Part shown: piece by piece, positions 48,002 to 58,144 of the stretch
Layout: each line of letters starts with the position of its first letter
How positions within the stretch are numbered: position 1 is the first letter of the stretch
Source: Nitrospirota bacterium
Lineage (GTDB): Bacteria > Nitrospirota > Nitrospiria > Nitrospirales > UBA8639
Direction of reading: 5' to 3'
Assembly: GCA_027623995.1 (NCBI GenBank)
Contig: JAQBUF010000008.1
Coordinates: forward strand, 1 to 64,000
Length of the DNA stretch: 64,000 nucleotides
The notes under the pieces: generated by a model
Told to the model about the DNA's origin: nothing
Databases searched by the model: none
The model's input: the letters and a program-made list of their open reading frames with translations, nothing else
Made by a program: the position numbers and the translations under genes

Positions 48002-48892
48002 TTAGGCGTTGGCTGCTTCGGCTTCCTTTACCTTCGATCCGTCTTTCTTCCAGGAAGCAAGAATTCGTTCAATCCTCATTCGTACGACCATATCTGGGTC
48101 TTTCATCAAAGGTTTAATGGCCGCCCGTCCTCGGAGATCACCAATTTTTTCTAATGAAGCCGCCGCAGTCAACCGGACCAGCCAATCTTCGTCCTGAAGC
48201 AAGGCAATGAGTGGATCAACAGCCTGAGGATCTTGAATGTCTCCCAAAGCAAGAATTGATTGTTTTTTGACGAAATCGTCTTGGCTATTGAGTGCTTCAA
48301 TTAGTTTAGGTACAGCAGGGGTTCCAAGATCAACGAGGGCACGTGTGGCATCATCTTTGAACTCATCGCTTTTGAGATAGGAAATTAACGGATCGAGAAC
48401 ACGCTCATCGTTAATTTTACCCAACGTCCGAATGACATATTTCCGAGATTCCCAATCACGGATATATCGAACAAGCATATCCACCGCTGGAGTACCCACT
48501 TCGGCAACGGCTTCCACGGCGGCTTCCCTCACCTGCCAGTCACCGTCTCGCAGTGCTCGAACCAGTGGTTCCACACATCGCTCATCAGCCATTTCGCCCA
48601 GCGTAATGACGGCCTCACGTCGCACAACCCAATCAGTGTCTTGCAACAAGTCAATTTGAATGTCGATCTCATCTTTAACTTTTTCTTCTTCGAGCTCGTA
48701 TTCCTGCTCGTCTTCTGTTTCTCCTTCGGCCTGTTCGGACTCAGCTGAAGCGACGACGTCCCCATCCATCAAGGACTCAGCAACTTCATCAACCATTTCA
48801 TCCGTCACAACCTGCTCCGAATCAGCAGACTCCAGAGACTCAGAATTTTCAGCTTCCGCTTCTTCTGCAGAAGCCTTGAGATCTTCACTCAT
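48002..48892 (-). CDS. HEAT-repeat (PBS lyase-type) protein with acidic N-terminus
   Basis: Residues 1-75 are highly acidic (Glu, Asp, Ser) and probably disordered. Six HEAT repeats follow, with the signature DxxW/VR..A...L at the start of each: DTDWVVRREAVITLGEMADE, DGDWQVREAAVEAVAEVG, RDWESRKYVIRTLGKINDE, SDEFKDDATRALVDLG, SQDDFVKKQSILALGDIQDP and DEDWLVRLTAAASLEKIGD. Such repeats scaffold protein contacts. A lysine-rich segment ends the protein. No enzyme activity is indicated. Confidence 0.85.
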   Translation of the reverse strand: MSEDLKASAEEAEAENSESLESADSEQVVTDEMVDEVAESLMDGDVVASAESEQAEGETEDEQEYELEEEKVKDEIDIQIDLLQDTDWVVRREAVITLGEMADERCVEPLVRALRDGDWQVREAAVEAVAEVGTPAVDMLVRYIRDWESRKYVIRTLGKINDERVLDPLISYLKSDEFKDDATRALVDLGTPAVPKLIEALNSQDDFVKKQSILALGDIQDPQAVDPLIALLQDEDWLVRLTAAASLEKIGDLRGRAAIKPLMKDPDMVVRMRIERILASWKKDGSKVKEAEAANA

Positions 48893-48966
48893 AACTCAAC
48901 TCCCCTTTCAGGCACCTCAAATTGGGCCAACGTCAGCCCTCCTGTACTTCTGTATCCGCCCCGAAC

Positions 48967-49167
48967 TTAGGCAGCGGCCTTCTTTTTCCCTGCGGCTTGG
49001 GCGATTCGCGCCGCCTGAGAACTAACCTTGCGTTGCGCGCGTTTGAGATGTTTGTGAAGATTTCGCAAACTTTCATCCCCCTCGGCGTTTTCGCTTTTGG
49101 CACGGCCTTCAGTCACTTTTTTCTTTAACGTTTCCAAATCTTCTGCCACTGTTCGCTTTTTACCCAT
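48967..49167 (-). CDS. Small basic protein, function unknown
   Basis: 66 residues, about 30% Lys plus Arg: KKRTVAEDLETLKKKVTEGR, LRNLHKHLKRAQRKVSSQ and an Ala/Lys tail KKKAAA. The tail recalls small nucleic-acid-binding proteins. AGGAG lies eight bases ahead of the ATG, which supports translation. It precedes the HEAT-repeat gene by 75 bases on the same strand and may share its transcript. Confidence 0.6.
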   Translation of the reverse strand: MGKKRTVAEDLETLKKKVTEGRAKSENAEGDESLRNLHKHLKRAQRKVSSQAARIAQAAGKKKAAA

Positions 49168-49367
49168 GTATTTCTCCTCAACTAATAATGCCCATCCTGA
49201 GCCCGGTCTTCTCTACTATTTAGGAAGTCTAGTCAACGCCATTCCTGGGTGTCAACTTTACAAAAAATGGCTAGGTAAGGGACGTTGTGAGCTATTCAGT
49301 GAAACCCGAGAGAGACCTCATTCTACGCAACTTAAAATTTTCAGTGCCCACACCAGAACAGGATGGG

Positions 49368-49865
49368 CTATCGTTGCCATCGCTCACAGAAACTCCGCTC
49401 GTACGCCAAGATTTTCCAAGCCTCATCTTCCGTAATCGTCACGGGAATCATGGGGACCATGCCCGTCCCAGGGCTTCCATTTTTGAGAATCCAGAACAAC
49501 TCCCCGTCACGCCGTCGTGCATGAAAGCGACAATTCGTAAAGTTTCGAGGGCCTGGCTTGAGCTGTCGACCTACCGCACCATCTCCCAAGCCAAATTCCC
49601 CATGGCAACTGACACAGGTACCTTTTCCCTCATAGAGGGCTTTGCCTTCGGCAATGATATTGGGATGAGCCGCCTTGGTTGATCCAAAGGGCGGAACTAT
49701 GGCCCTGGCGGCAGACCGCTCTGCCACCGGAATCCTGGGTCGCAAGGGTTCGACTTCTTGAGCAAAGAGCGGTGCCCACAGAGGAGTGAGCAAGAAACAA
49801 AGTACGATGCCATACGAAATCGCCCTACCCCCATGAATATTCTCAGATATAGTCCTTCGCACCAT
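49368..49865 (-). CDS. Exported class I c-type cytochrome (paralogue 1)
   Basis: A signal segment (ISYGIVLCFLLTPLWAPLFA) leads to a monohaem domain. CVSCH near residue 86 binds haem. The sixth-ligand region is probably GTGMVPMI, and RNFTNCRFH with GELFWILKNG are shared with the paralogue encoded upstream. The mature size of about 125 residues fits a periplasmic electron carrier. It is separated from paralogue 2 by a strong hairpin. Confidence 0.85.
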   Translation of the reverse strand: MVRRTISENIHGGRAISYGIVLCFLLTPLWAPLFAQEVEPLRPRIPVAERSAARAIVPPFGSTKAAHPNIIAEGKALYEGKGTCVSCHGEFGLGDGAVGRQLKPGPRNFTNCRFHARRRDGELFWILKNGSPGTGMVPMIPVTITEDEAWKILAYERSFCERWQR

Positions 49866-49888
49866 TTCAACCCATCACCAAAGGAAGA

Positions 49889-49919
49889 AGCCCCGTTTAG
49901 GCTCAGCCTAAACGGGGCT
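49889..49919 (-). terminator. 15-bp hairpin between the cytochrome genes
   Basis: AGCCCCGTTTAGGCT and AGCCTAAACGGGGCT are perfectly complementary around a single C. On the minus strand it is followed by TTCTTCCTTT. It probably ends, or partly attenuates, the transcript of the upstream cytochrome gene so that the second is expressed less. Confidence 0.65.
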
Positions 49920-49972
49920 CCATCAAAATTCAACTTCCCCTCTATTATGAAGAGGTTCTGAACATTGAGCAC

Positions 49973-50431
49973 TTACTTCTTGCAGAAACTCCGTTCGTAC
50001 GCAATCACTTTCCAGCCTTCTTCTTCAGTAATAGTGGCTGGAATCATGGCCACCATTCCAGTACCGGCACTGCCATTTTGCAGGATCCACATTAATTCAC
50101 CATCTTTCCGTTTCTTGTGGAATTTGCAGTTGGTGAAATCACGTGGACCTGGATTTAACACTTTACCAGCAGGGCCTTGGCCATTACCATCTTTACCATG
50201 GCAATTCACACAAGTACCCTTTCCTTCAAAAATCTTTTTGCCTTCAGCAATGATGTCTGCTGGTGCATCTTCCAATTTTCCAAACGGAGCTTTCATCTTT
50301 TTGGCTGTACCACGATCTGACGTTGGCACACGTGGCTTCAACGGATCTTTTTCAGCACCAGCAAAGGCAAAATCACCACCCAGAAAAGCAAACGCTGTCA
50401 ACAAACTACATAACATTAAAAACTTCTTCAT
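49973..50431 (-). CDS. Exported class I c-type cytochrome (paralogue 2)
   Basis: Clean signal peptide (MKKFLMLCSLLTAFAFLGG, cleavage near AFA-G). CVNCH near residue 76 is the haem site; GTGMVAMI supplies candidate Met ligands and RDFTNCKFHKKRKDGELMWI is shared with paralogue 1. The redox partner is unknown; in a nitrite oxidiser such carriers could link nitrite oxidation to a terminal oxidase, an inference that depends on the organism guess. AGGAGG precedes the ATG. Confidence 0.88.
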   Translation of the reverse strand: MKKFLMLCSLLTAFAFLGGDFAFAGAEKDPLKPRVPTSDRGTAKKMKAPFGKLEDAPADIIAEGKKIFEGKGTCVNCHGKDGNGQGPAGKVLNPGPRDFTNCKFHKKRKDGELMWILQNGSAGTGMVAMIPATITEEEGWKVIAYERSFCKK

Positions 50432-50783
50432 GCATTCCTCCTTTTGATAAAAAATCCATCATGACTAAGCAGGCCATAGACACCATGGAGACCATATTAT
50501 CCTGTCCCCAATTTCTGTACCAATTTTTATGTTACTCTCTGCACGTAAAGAAACCTAAATTACCCAAAACTCGGCGAAGATAACAACAGAATTTTCTCCT
50601 GTCAAGAAGTAGGCCATTTCCCTCCATCAAGCTCGTAACACATTGAAATATTTCACGTTCTGAAAGGTCGAGATATGAAAAAACCCCTCTCCATTTTTTG
50701 GGCCGCGACTCAGAAGACCCTTCTTCAAATCAACCAGATTTTTAAGGACCTAAAGATGAATAAACCATGGATGATTCGTTTAC
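50432..50783. other. Gap ahead of the cytochrome genes
   Basis: About 350 bases. It must hold the promoter of the cytochrome pair. A 52-codon frame at 50675-50833 (plus) runs into the end of the epimerase gene and has no clear support. I see nothing else. Confidence 0.45.
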
Positions 50784-52373
50784 CTACAAACGATGGAATC
50801 GAGAGGTCAATGATTCCTGTCGGGAAACCCTGAAAAACGATGGCCAAGGCTGAGGCTGAATTTCAGAAGACTGCACTTTCGCCATGAACTCTCGAAGACG
50901 TTTTAAGGTCATAGAAGGGTTTTTCATTATCTCCACCTCATTACCCTTACTCAGCTGCCTGACCAATAATAATTCACTGGGGGTAGGTCGAGTTGTGAGT
51001 TTAAGCACTTTATCGACTAGTGCCGGTTCAGCTGATTCATGTTCTCCGACTAATTCTTCATAGAGCTTTTCCCCAGGTCGCAACCCGATAAAGGTGATGG
51101 GAATGTCTTGATCAGGAACATAGCCTGAAAGTCGAATAAGGTTTCTTGCAAGATCAATGAGCTTGATCTGCTCGCCCATGTCCAAGACATAGGTCGCACC
51201 TTGCTCCTCTAAAGAAGCGGCATGAAGCACCAAATGCACGGCCTCCGGAATCAGCATAAAGTAGCGACGAATTTCAGGATGCGTAATGGTCACAGGCCCT
51301 CCGGCTTCAATTTGTTCTTTGAAACGAGGAACCACACTGCCATTACTGCCTAACACATTGCCAAATCGAACCGTTGAAAATCGAGTCAGACTCTTCGTCG
51401 AGATGTCCTGAACCATGAGTTCCGCAATACGTTTCGTGGCACCCATCACACTTGAAGGATTCACCGCCTTATCGGTGGATATCAGCACAAATCGTTCCAC
51501 CCCAACTTGATCAGCCACTTCCGCAGTCAGCCGAGTGCCAAAACAATTATTTTTTATCGCCTCACTCGGATTCAATTCCATCATCGGCACGTGTTTATGC
51601 GCCGCCGCATGAAACACAATATGCGGACGATATACTTCCATCGTCTCTCGCAAACGTCCCTCATCTGTAATATCCCCAACCACGGTATGAATGATTGAAG
51701 TATATCCGTGATCACTCAGTTCCTTGCCAATCATATACAAACTATTTTCATGTCGCTCGTACAGGATGACCGATTCAGGCTGTAAGGCCACCAATTGTCG
51801 GCAGAGCTCAGAGCCAATGGACCCTCCTGCCCCTGTGACCAAGACCCGCTTTTTGGCAACCATTTGATAGACAGCCTCGGACTTCGTCCCAATGGGCTTC
51901 CTCAAGAGCAAGTCTTCAGGGGCCACCTCTCGAATGGAACTTGCAAGATTTCGGTCATCTAGGCAATGCCCGAATTCAGGAAGAATCTTCACTGACACTT
52001 TTAAACATTCAATGTCAGAGATAATTTCATTAAGCCGCATCGAATTATTACCCGGAAGAACAATCAATAACTCACGCACTGCTGTTTTGTTGAGGATTGC
52101 GGCAAGATCCTTTCTGAGACCAAGCACGGGAACTCCATGAATTCGTTGACCAGACATGGATAGGTGTTCTTCAACAATTCCCACCGGTTCATATTGGGAG
52201 GAACGAGCCCCCTTGAGTTCGTGAATTATTTGTTCGACACGATCTCCCCCACCGAGAATGAGCACCTTCCTTTTTTGATTCCACACCATTCGCTCCTTGC
52301 ACATTCTCCCAATCAGCCGGAATCCTAACTGAAAAGCGATTACACACAGACCATCAAGCACCAGAACGCCCAA
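50784..52373 (-). pseudogene. CapD/FlaA1-type sugar dehydratase/epimerase, 5'-truncated
   Basis: The surviving 529 residues include the end of the membrane region (VLVLDGLCVIAFQLGFRLIG), a first Rossmann domain (VLILGGGDRVEQII) and a complete SDR domain: VTGAGGSIGSELCRQL, FHAAAHKHVPMMELNP, SATKA-type VMGATKRIAE with ISTDKAVNPSS and the TVRFGNVLGSNGSV motif. Family members have four N-terminal membrane segments and 600 or more residues; here the first three are gone and the only start is a TTG at 52373 on the join. It modifies nucleotide sugars for surface polysaccharide. Catalysis might survive if expressed. Confidence 0.8.
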
Positions 52374-53752
52374 TCTATCGTCGTGAAAATGCGTTTTTGG
52401 CCATGGTTGATGACGATCCCATCAGAATAGCTTCGCAAGGTACCCACACTTTGATGCATCCCAGCCCAAAAGGAATCTTCAGATTCCGCGAACGCGATAC
52501 CATACATATCGTGGAGGATGGTTTTGCTATCTACCCAATTGGGATTGCCTACGACGCGAGAACTTGCGCCATATTGGCTCAAAAAGAGATAGAGGGGGGC
52601 AGGGTTTTCCGCCGTTCCTTGTTTGGCTTTGGGATAGTGAAGGAAATAGAATTGGGTGGCACGGGGTTCCATTACATAGGGAGGTTCTAGCCACGCCACG
52701 CGAATGTGGATGTGTGGACGTCGTTTTTTCTTTGGATTTTTTGGGGCGACTTTCTTAAAGGTCACAAATTGGGGAAATCGCATTTGGCTTTCGTTGATCT
52801 TCGTGGTGGTATTGCGTCCTTCTTCAAACAGGTTCAGGTTCTCCTTCCCATCCATGGCCACACTAAGGGCATAGTAATATTGACGTTCCCGCGTTGCACT
52901 GATAACGGCCAACCCTGTCGTCCTGTCTAGGGGATCCTCGCCCTCGCGTATTGCAAAACGGGATATTCGCTGATCTATTTTAACCTTGCCCGGCAATAGG
53001 GGAGAGCGTTTGGTGCCTGGAGGAAACTCGAGGGTTTGGATGGCCAATGTATTCCAACTAGAAAGGGCTTCGGGAATTTCGCGAAGGAGGGTGGCCTCGT
53101 GGATCGTCGCCGAGGTAATGGGTTGGGTATGGCCATAAATGCGATAGGAGAGATCCCGCTTTTTGCGGGCATTGAGAATGGATTGTTCCCAATCTTCAAA
53201 GAGGGGATGATCCTGCCCCACAATATCTTCGACTTCTGTCCAGGTGAGAAACGTCTGGCCTTGGCGATGCTCTGCTCGTAAATGGGAAATAGTGGGAATG
53301 GTGTTTCCGACGTGGCCTACCGTGGTGACTTCGAGTATGGCGTGTTGTAAATTGATATTTTGATTGTTGGCTTGAATGGTCAACCCTTTGTTGGTTGTGG
53401 TGTCTTGAATCCACTGTTGTACCGTAGAGAGCGCATCCAAACGCTTGTCATCAGGAGCCGAAGCCTTGAGTGGGTGGGGTCCAAGGCCCACAGGCACCAG
53501 CTCAAGCACATTGTTAAATTTTAGGTTGGTTGTGGGAATGCGGATGACCGCCCGATAAATCGTGGTATTTGAAGGGAGTGCTGATACATCAAAGGTGAGA
53601 TGCTTGCCCTCGAGTTCGAGGGTGTTGGGAAAACTACAATGGGGAGCATTGCCAAAGGTATGGGTCACAAGCCCCTTTTGTGCAGATCCGTCTACTGGGA
53701 GAGGAAGGAAAACCAGAACCCATACAAAGAGCAAACTTTTGGTGATAGTCAT
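52340..53752 (-). pseudogene. Exported esterase-like protein, 3'-truncated
   Basis: ATG at 53752 begins a signal peptide (SLLFVWVLVFLPLPVDGSA). The mature part has fibronectin-like strands (FLTWTEVED, YYYALSVAMDGK) and ends with an approach to an alpha/beta hydrolase: FLSQYGASSRVV, SEDSFWAGMHQSVGTLRSYS and NHGQKRIFTTIDW. In proteins of this type the next part is usually R.Y..GGSMGG with the nucleophile Ser. Here the frame instead runs out (AFWCLMVCV) in the 5' end of the truncated epimerase. The catalytic domain is lost. Confidence 0.7.
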
Positions 53753-54010
53753 CGCTTCTGACCGATGTTTTCTGTGGAAAATTAGGTGGAGAAAGGCCGA
53801 ATGGTACATCAAAAACTCAGATATTAAAAAAATGGATGCAAGGAAATGCGATGAGTTGTCATTAGTAGATCTATCGGATCAATGGCATTGTCAATTTAAC
53901 CTGGGGTTGCCATGCCTGGGCGACCTGAAAGCCAAAACGCACAGCTATCAATGCCATCGCGCTGCCATACTTGAATATTGGGGAATAGCTATGAATTCAA
54001 GATCCAGAGG

Positions 54011-54265
54011 TTACCCATACCGAATTTTGAGTAGGAGGATCCATCCAGCCAAGAACAAGGTTACCGCATTCGCGAGGGCCAAGGGCCAATCATGGTTGAT
54101 GATGGCATACACACACCACAGCGACACGCCTGTGGTTAACACGGAATACATACTCAAGGAGAGGTCTTTCGTATGCTTTGTTTTGACAATCTTTATGGCC
54201 TGTGGAAGAAACGCCGAGGTGGTACATGCCCCAGCTACATATCCCAGGATTGTGATGAAATCCAT
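54011..54265 (-). CDS. SemiSWEET sugar transporter
   Basis: 84 residues with three membrane segments: ITILGYVAGACTTSAFLPQA, SMYSVLTTGVSLWCVYAII and ALANAVTLFLAGWILLLKI. The PQ motif (FLPQ) in the first helix and the size are those of bacterial SemiSWEETs, which dimerise to carry sugars through the inner membrane. The substrate is unknown. It stands alone, with 240 bases of non-coding sequence on its 5' side. Confidence 0.88.
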   Translation of the reverse strand: MDFITILGYVAGACTTSAFLPQAIKIVKTKHTKDLSLSMYSVLTTGVSLWCVYAIINHDWPLALANAVTLFLAGWILLLKIRYG

Positions 54266-54413
54266 TTTAAGGGCCTTCCGTTTTTAGGATATCCTGGCTC
54301 TCTTAGGAAAGCTTAAGGTCTCTACCCGTATTTTCAATTTAATGATTGGCCTGTTGAATTAATAAGGTCCAAGACCCATAGATGTTCCAGATCAGACGAC
54401 CGACACCAGCGAG

Positions 54414-54573
54414 AGGGAATGTTCAAAAAAGTCCGTCCAGCAAGGCCGCAGCTATTTTGACGCGCGGAGCGTACTCTCAGTACGTGAGCACGGCAAAATG
54501 GCGACCAATTGCCTGTGCGAACCGTTTCGGCAAAGCCAGGGAACGCCGCTGGCGGCTTTTTTCAACATTCCCT
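54414..54573. mobile_element. MITE-like element with terminal inverted repeats
   Basis: Left end AGGGAATGTTCAAAAAAG and right end (reversed) AGGGAATGTTGAAAAAAG match at 17 of 18 bases, with further GCC/CCAGC similarity inside. The 160-base interior has CGCGGAGCGTACTCTCAGTACGTGAGC-type palindrome, given here in parts: CGTACT, CTC, AGTACG. It encodes nothing. No target duplication is evident at the edges. Confidence 0.75.
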
Positions 54574-54805
54574 GAATATTTCCCTTTGAGTCCGGTCTTC
54601 GCCTGAAGAGAATCCATTGCGTGGCAATGTCTTACGCAGTACGGAACCATGGTTCGTGGCTCTCCGTGAGGATCGGGTAGCGTTCGGCCCCCAGTTTAGC
54701 CTGGCCTGAAATGTAGAAAGCACGAAATTCGAGTGATTGCTGGTTTATCGTAGTTTTCTTGGCTGGATCTGTTCTGGGTAATTGAAATGAAAAGTCAACA
54801 GGCCC
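54574..54805. other. Gap between the MITE-like element and the RRM gene terminator
   Basis: About 230 bases with no supported gene, RNA or repeat. Confidence 0.4.
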
Positions 54806-54850
54806 AAAAAAAGCGGAGCGGCTGGTTTTTTCACCAGCCGCTCCGCTTTT
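54806..54850. terminator. Bidirectional terminator of the RRM gene
   Basis: AAAAGCGGAGCGGCTGG at 54809-54825 pairs perfectly with CCAGCCGCTCCGCTTTT at 54834-54850, a 17-bp stem with an 8-base T-rich loop and A/T flanks on both sides. Confidence 0.85.
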
Positions 54851-54871
54851 AAAGATCTTATCTCGTGACGA

Positions 54872-55204
54872 TTAGAACCGGCCTCCTCGGCCTCCTCGAT
54901 CGCCTCGGTCACCACCGCCACCACCAAAGCCGCCGCCACTGCCGCCAGAGCGAGGGGCCATTGGTTTGGCTTCGTTCACGGTTAAGGTACGGCCACCCAT
55001 TTCTGTGGAGTGCAACGCTGAAATGGCCGCTTCCGCCTCACTTGGGGATGCCATTTCGACAAAACCGAAACCGCGAGATTGGCCGGTGTACTTGTCCGTG
55101 ATTACTCGTGCGGATTCTACGGTGCCATGTTCGCCGAACAAAGCTTCAATTTCAGATTCGGTCGCAGAATACGGTAATCCACCAACATAAATTTTTGAAC
55201 CCAT
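54872..55204 (-). CDS. RNA-binding protein with one RRM and glycine-rich tail
   Basis: RNP2 KIYVGGLPY (residues 4-12) and RNP1 SRGFGFVEM (about 43-51) sit in a complete RRM; the tail (about 84-110) is Gly/Arg/Asp-rich with GGRGGRF. These small proteins bind single-stranded RNA and are often cold-induced in bacteria; regulation here is not shown. AAAGGAG is well placed. It has a 450-base upstream region and its own terminator. Confidence 0.9.
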   Translation of the reverse strand: MGSKIYVGGLPYSATESEIEALFGEHGTVESARVITDKYTGQSRGFGFVEMASPSEAEAAISALHSTEMGGRTLTVNEAKPMAPRSGGSGGGFGGGGGDRGDRGGRGGRF

Positions 55205-55658
55205 GGGGTTTCTCCTTTAAAAAAAAATGACACTGTCTTGTTTTAGAGAGAACGAATGGGGAAGGTGGGGTCCGTCGACGCGAAACTGATGCGGTTAGGG
55301 GCTGACTTCCGAATGAACTCTTCGACAAAACAATCTCGGTTACGGACCTTGATTATTTTTTCCTTATCGCTAGGTCCAACGCGATAAAGTAAGATCACCA
55401 TAGCAGGTCATCGGGCCAAAAGATAGTGGGCAATTTCAAGTGCCACATCCTGCAAATAAATTATACACCTAAGTGTATCGCTGTATCCTTTGTACTTAGG
55501 GTTGTCCAGGCGCTATGGATTTTTCGAGCAGAAATAACGGGTTATGGTCCAAAACCTCATCCAGGTTTATTTGACCCTCCACTGTTTCTTTCGCTATTTT
55601 CCTATTTGGAATAAAAGTCTTTTTAACTTTCATATTCCCTCAAACAGGAGACATTGAG
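55205..55658. other. Divergent intergenic region of the RRM and ferritin-like genes
   Basis: About 450 bases between two divergent genes. The RRM ribosome site lies at its left edge and CAGGAGAC, the ferritin-like gene's, at its right. A long 5' leader for the RRM gene is possible. No gene or clear promoter pair was found. Confidence 0.45.
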
Positions 55659-56114
55659 ATGAACGATCAGGAAACGCAACAGGCGGTTGGCATTCTCAAC
55701 CGGATTATGGAGCATGAGTTGGCAGGAGTCGTACGGTATACTCATTACGCTCTTATGGTCTATGGCTATAACCGCATTCCTATCGTGTCTTGGCTGAAGA
55801 GTAACGCTGACGAAAGTCTCGTCCATGCGCATAAAGCTGGGGAACTGGTCACCTTACTTGGAGGCCACCCGTCGCTGAAAATCGGGACATTGTTGGAAAC
55901 TGAGAAGCATGATGTGGGAGATATCCTGCGGGAAAGCTTGGAGCACGAGAAGGTTGCTGTCGCCTCCTATTACGAACTCCTGAAAGTCTCCGAAGGAAAG
56001 TCCGTTCTGTTGGAAGAATATGCGCGAGAGATGATCGTTGGCGAAGAGTTACATCTTGACGAGGTGAACAAGATGTTGCGCAAGTCAGGCGATGTTCAAC
56101 TATTTCGCCCTTAA
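55659..56114 (+). CDS. Bacterioferritin/Dps-like ferritin-family protein
   Basis: 151 residues in four helices. Di-iron-type ligands are visible in [43 protein letters not shown] and [15 protein letters not shown]. It could store iron or act as a small iron-dependent enzyme. The heme-binding Met of BfrA is not clearly placed. AGGAGAC precedes the ATG. Phosphoglucomutase follows 49 bases on. Confidence 0.8.
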   Translation: MNDQETQQAVGILNRIMEHELAGVVRYTHYALMVYGYNRIPIVSWLKSNADESLVHAHKAGELVTLLGGHPSLKIGTLLETEKHDVGDILRESLEHEKVAVASYYELLKVSEGKSVLLEEYAREMIVGEELHLDEVNKMLRKSGDVQLFRP

Positions 56115-56163
56115 CCCTACGATCAAGACTAGTATTCTTTATGGACGATGTGGAGGAGACAGC

Positions 56164-57819
56164 ATGAAGCATGTGAGTCCGCTCGCAGGGAAACCAACTG
56201 AGCCTTCCATGCTCGCGAACATTCCCAAGTTGGTGACAGCGTATTACGCAGGTCGGCCAGATCCATCGGTGCCCGAGCAACGAGTAACATTCGGCACCTC
56301 AGGACATCGCGGCTCATCCTTCAAGAATTCCTTCAATGAAGCGCATATTCTCGCGATCACCCAAGCCGTCTGCCTCTATCGTCAGCAACAATCTATTGAC
56401 GGACCGCTCTTCCTGGGTATGGACACCCACGCGCTTTCCGAGCCTGCTTTTGCCAGTGCCCTCGAAGTGCTGGCGGCAAACGGGCTTGCGGTGATGATCG
56501 ATCGAGAGCAGGGCTATACCCCAACACCGGTTATCTCCCATGCCATCCTCACATACAATCGCGGGCGACGAACAGGTCTTGCCGACGGTATGGTGATTAC
56601 GCCCTCTCATAATCCTCCAGAAGACGGTGGCATCAAATATAACCCTCCACATGGTGGTCCCGCAGATACGCACGTGACCAACTGGATCGAGGAACGTGCG
56701 AATGCATTCCTTGCCGAGGACCTGCGTGGGATCATGCGGATTTCGTATGAACAGGCCCTCCGCGCTGCGACGACATCCCGATATGACTATGTCGGCTCTT
56801 ATGTTGGCGACCTTGGAGCCGTGATAGACATGGAGGTGATTCGGAACGCACGACTGGCCATTGGAGTAGATCCGCTAGGTGGTGCAGGAGTGGCGTATTG
56901 GGGACCTATCAGCGAGCGTTACGGTTTCGACGTGAACGTGGTGAATGATGCGGTCGATCCGACCTTTCGCTTCATGAGCGTGGACTGGGATGGGAAGATC
57001 CGAATGGACTGCTCATCACCGTATGCCATGGCTGGACTGATTGCCTTGAAAGATCGGTTCGACATCGCCTTTGCTAATGATACCGACCACGATCGGCATG
57101 GAATCGTCACACGCAGTGCTGGGCTGATGAATCCCAACCACTATTTGGCCGTGGCGATTTCTTATCTCTTTACACATCGTTCGGAATGGAGCGCGGATTC
57201 GGCAATCGGAAAGACAGTCGTGAGTAGTCGCATGATCGATCGAGTCGCTGGCAAGTTGGGACGACGTCTCGTTGAAGTGCCGGTGGGGTTCAAATGGTTT
57301 GTCGATGGGCTTCTTGATGGGTCCCTTGGCTTTGGGGGAGAAGAGAGTGCTGGGGCGTCCTTTCTTCGTCGTGACGGAACGGTGTGGACCACAGATAAAG
57401 ACGGCATCATTCTGGATCTTTTAGCCGCAGAAATGATGGCGAAAACAGGGCGGGATCCTAGTCAGCTCTACCTTGACCTCACGAACGAGTTGGGAGTTCC
57501 AGTCTATGAACGGATTGATGCTCCGGCCACATCGGCGCAGAAGGCCATTCTCAAACGGCTTTCGCCGCAACAAGTGCAGGCTTCCGAACTCGCGGGAGAG
57601 AAAATACAAGCGATCCTGACGGCGGCGCCAGGCAATGACAGCTCTATTGGGGGGCTCAAAGTGATTACTGAGAACGGTTGGTTTGCCGCCCGCCCATCGG
57701 GCACTGAAGATGTCTATAAGATTTACGCTGAAAGTTTCAAAGGAGAGGACCATCTCCACCAGATTCAGGAGGAAGCGCAGATTCTGATTGAGAAAGCCTT
57801 TTCCTCTCTCTCCTCTTAA
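56164..57819 (+). CDS. pgm: Phosphoglucomutase (alpha-D-glucose-specific)
   Basis: Converts glucose-1-phosphate and glucose-6-phosphate. [40 protein letters not shown] (phospho-Ser in TPSHNP, about residue 143), [12 protein letters not shown] (metal loop DxDxDR, about 302-309) and [15 protein letters not shown] are all intact, and [15 protein letters not shown] near the end binds the phosphate. The ATG at 56164 follows GGAGGAG and gives 551 residues, as for E. coli Pgm. A partner of the glucan phosphorylase in this window. Confidence 0.92.
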   Translation: MKHVSPLAGKPTEPSMLANIPKLVTAYYAGRPDPSVPEQRVTFGTSGHRGSSFKNSFNEAHILAITQAVCLYRQQQSIDGPLFLGMDTHALSEPAFASALEVLAANGLAVMIDREQGYTPTPVISHAILTYNRGRRTGLADGMVITPSHNPPEDGGIKYNPPHGGPADTHVTNWIEERANAFLAEDLRGIMRISYEQALRAATTSRYDYVGSYVGDLGAVIDMEVIRNARLAIGVDPLGGAGVAYWGPISERYGFDVNVVNDAVDPTFRFMSVDWDGKIRMDCSSPYAMAGLIALKDRFDIAFANDTDHDRHGIVTRSAGLMNPNHYLAVAISYLFTHRSEWSADSAIGKTVVSSRMIDRVAGKLGRRLVEVPVGFKWFVDGLLDGSLGFGGEESAGASFLRRDGTVWTTDKDGIILDLLAAEMMAKTGRDPSQLYLDLTNELGVPVYERIDAPATSAQKAILKRLSPQQVQASELAGEKIQAILTAAPGNDSSIGGLKVITENGWFAARPSGTEDVYKIYAESFKGEDHLHQIQEEAQILIEKAFSSLSS

Positions 57820-58023
57820 TTCGCCAAAATTAACATATGGGCACCTCTAAAAACCGTCCTTTTCCGCGATGGCTGCGTCGGTCGCGTGCTCAAACCCTCC
57901 TGTATCCGCCCATACACTCCGTTTTTCCGCGCGCGGCTTCCTTGGATCATACGCAATATATGGTTCTACCCCTACCACCACCCAATTCTGAATATATGGA
58001 CCTTCCTCTCCCTGTCTTTCTTG

Positions 58024-58083
58024 TATAGCTGCACGATCTTACCAGCCTTCGCCGAAGCGGCTTCGCGCAGGCAGGTCGTGCCC
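58024..58083 (-). repeat. REP-like palindrome, diverged copy
   Basis: GCACGA and TCGTGC are separated by 39 bases containing the palindrome CTTCGCCGAAGCGGCTTCG, and the tail AGCTAT replaces AGCTAC. It looks like an expanded relative of the family. Confidence 0.45.
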
Positions 58084-58120
58084 TCTTCCAACGGAACAAT
58101 GGCCCCTGATGCGAGGAAGA

Positions 58121-58144
58121 GGCAGCATGAGATGCTGCAGCTAC
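58121..58144 (+). repeat. REP-like palindrome, copy 2
   Basis: Stem GCAGCAT/ATGCTGC, loop GAG, tail AGCTAC, identical over 24 bases to copy 1 at the left end of the window. Confidence 0.75.

Noticed and set aside
50675-50833. 52-residue peptide gene
   Set aside because: Weak ribosome site and overlap with the 3' end of the epimerase gene on the other strand.
53562-54287. 241-codon plus-strand gene
   Set aside because: It crosses the 5' end of the esterase-like gene and the SemiSWEET gene in antisense; its sequence is unlike a protein.
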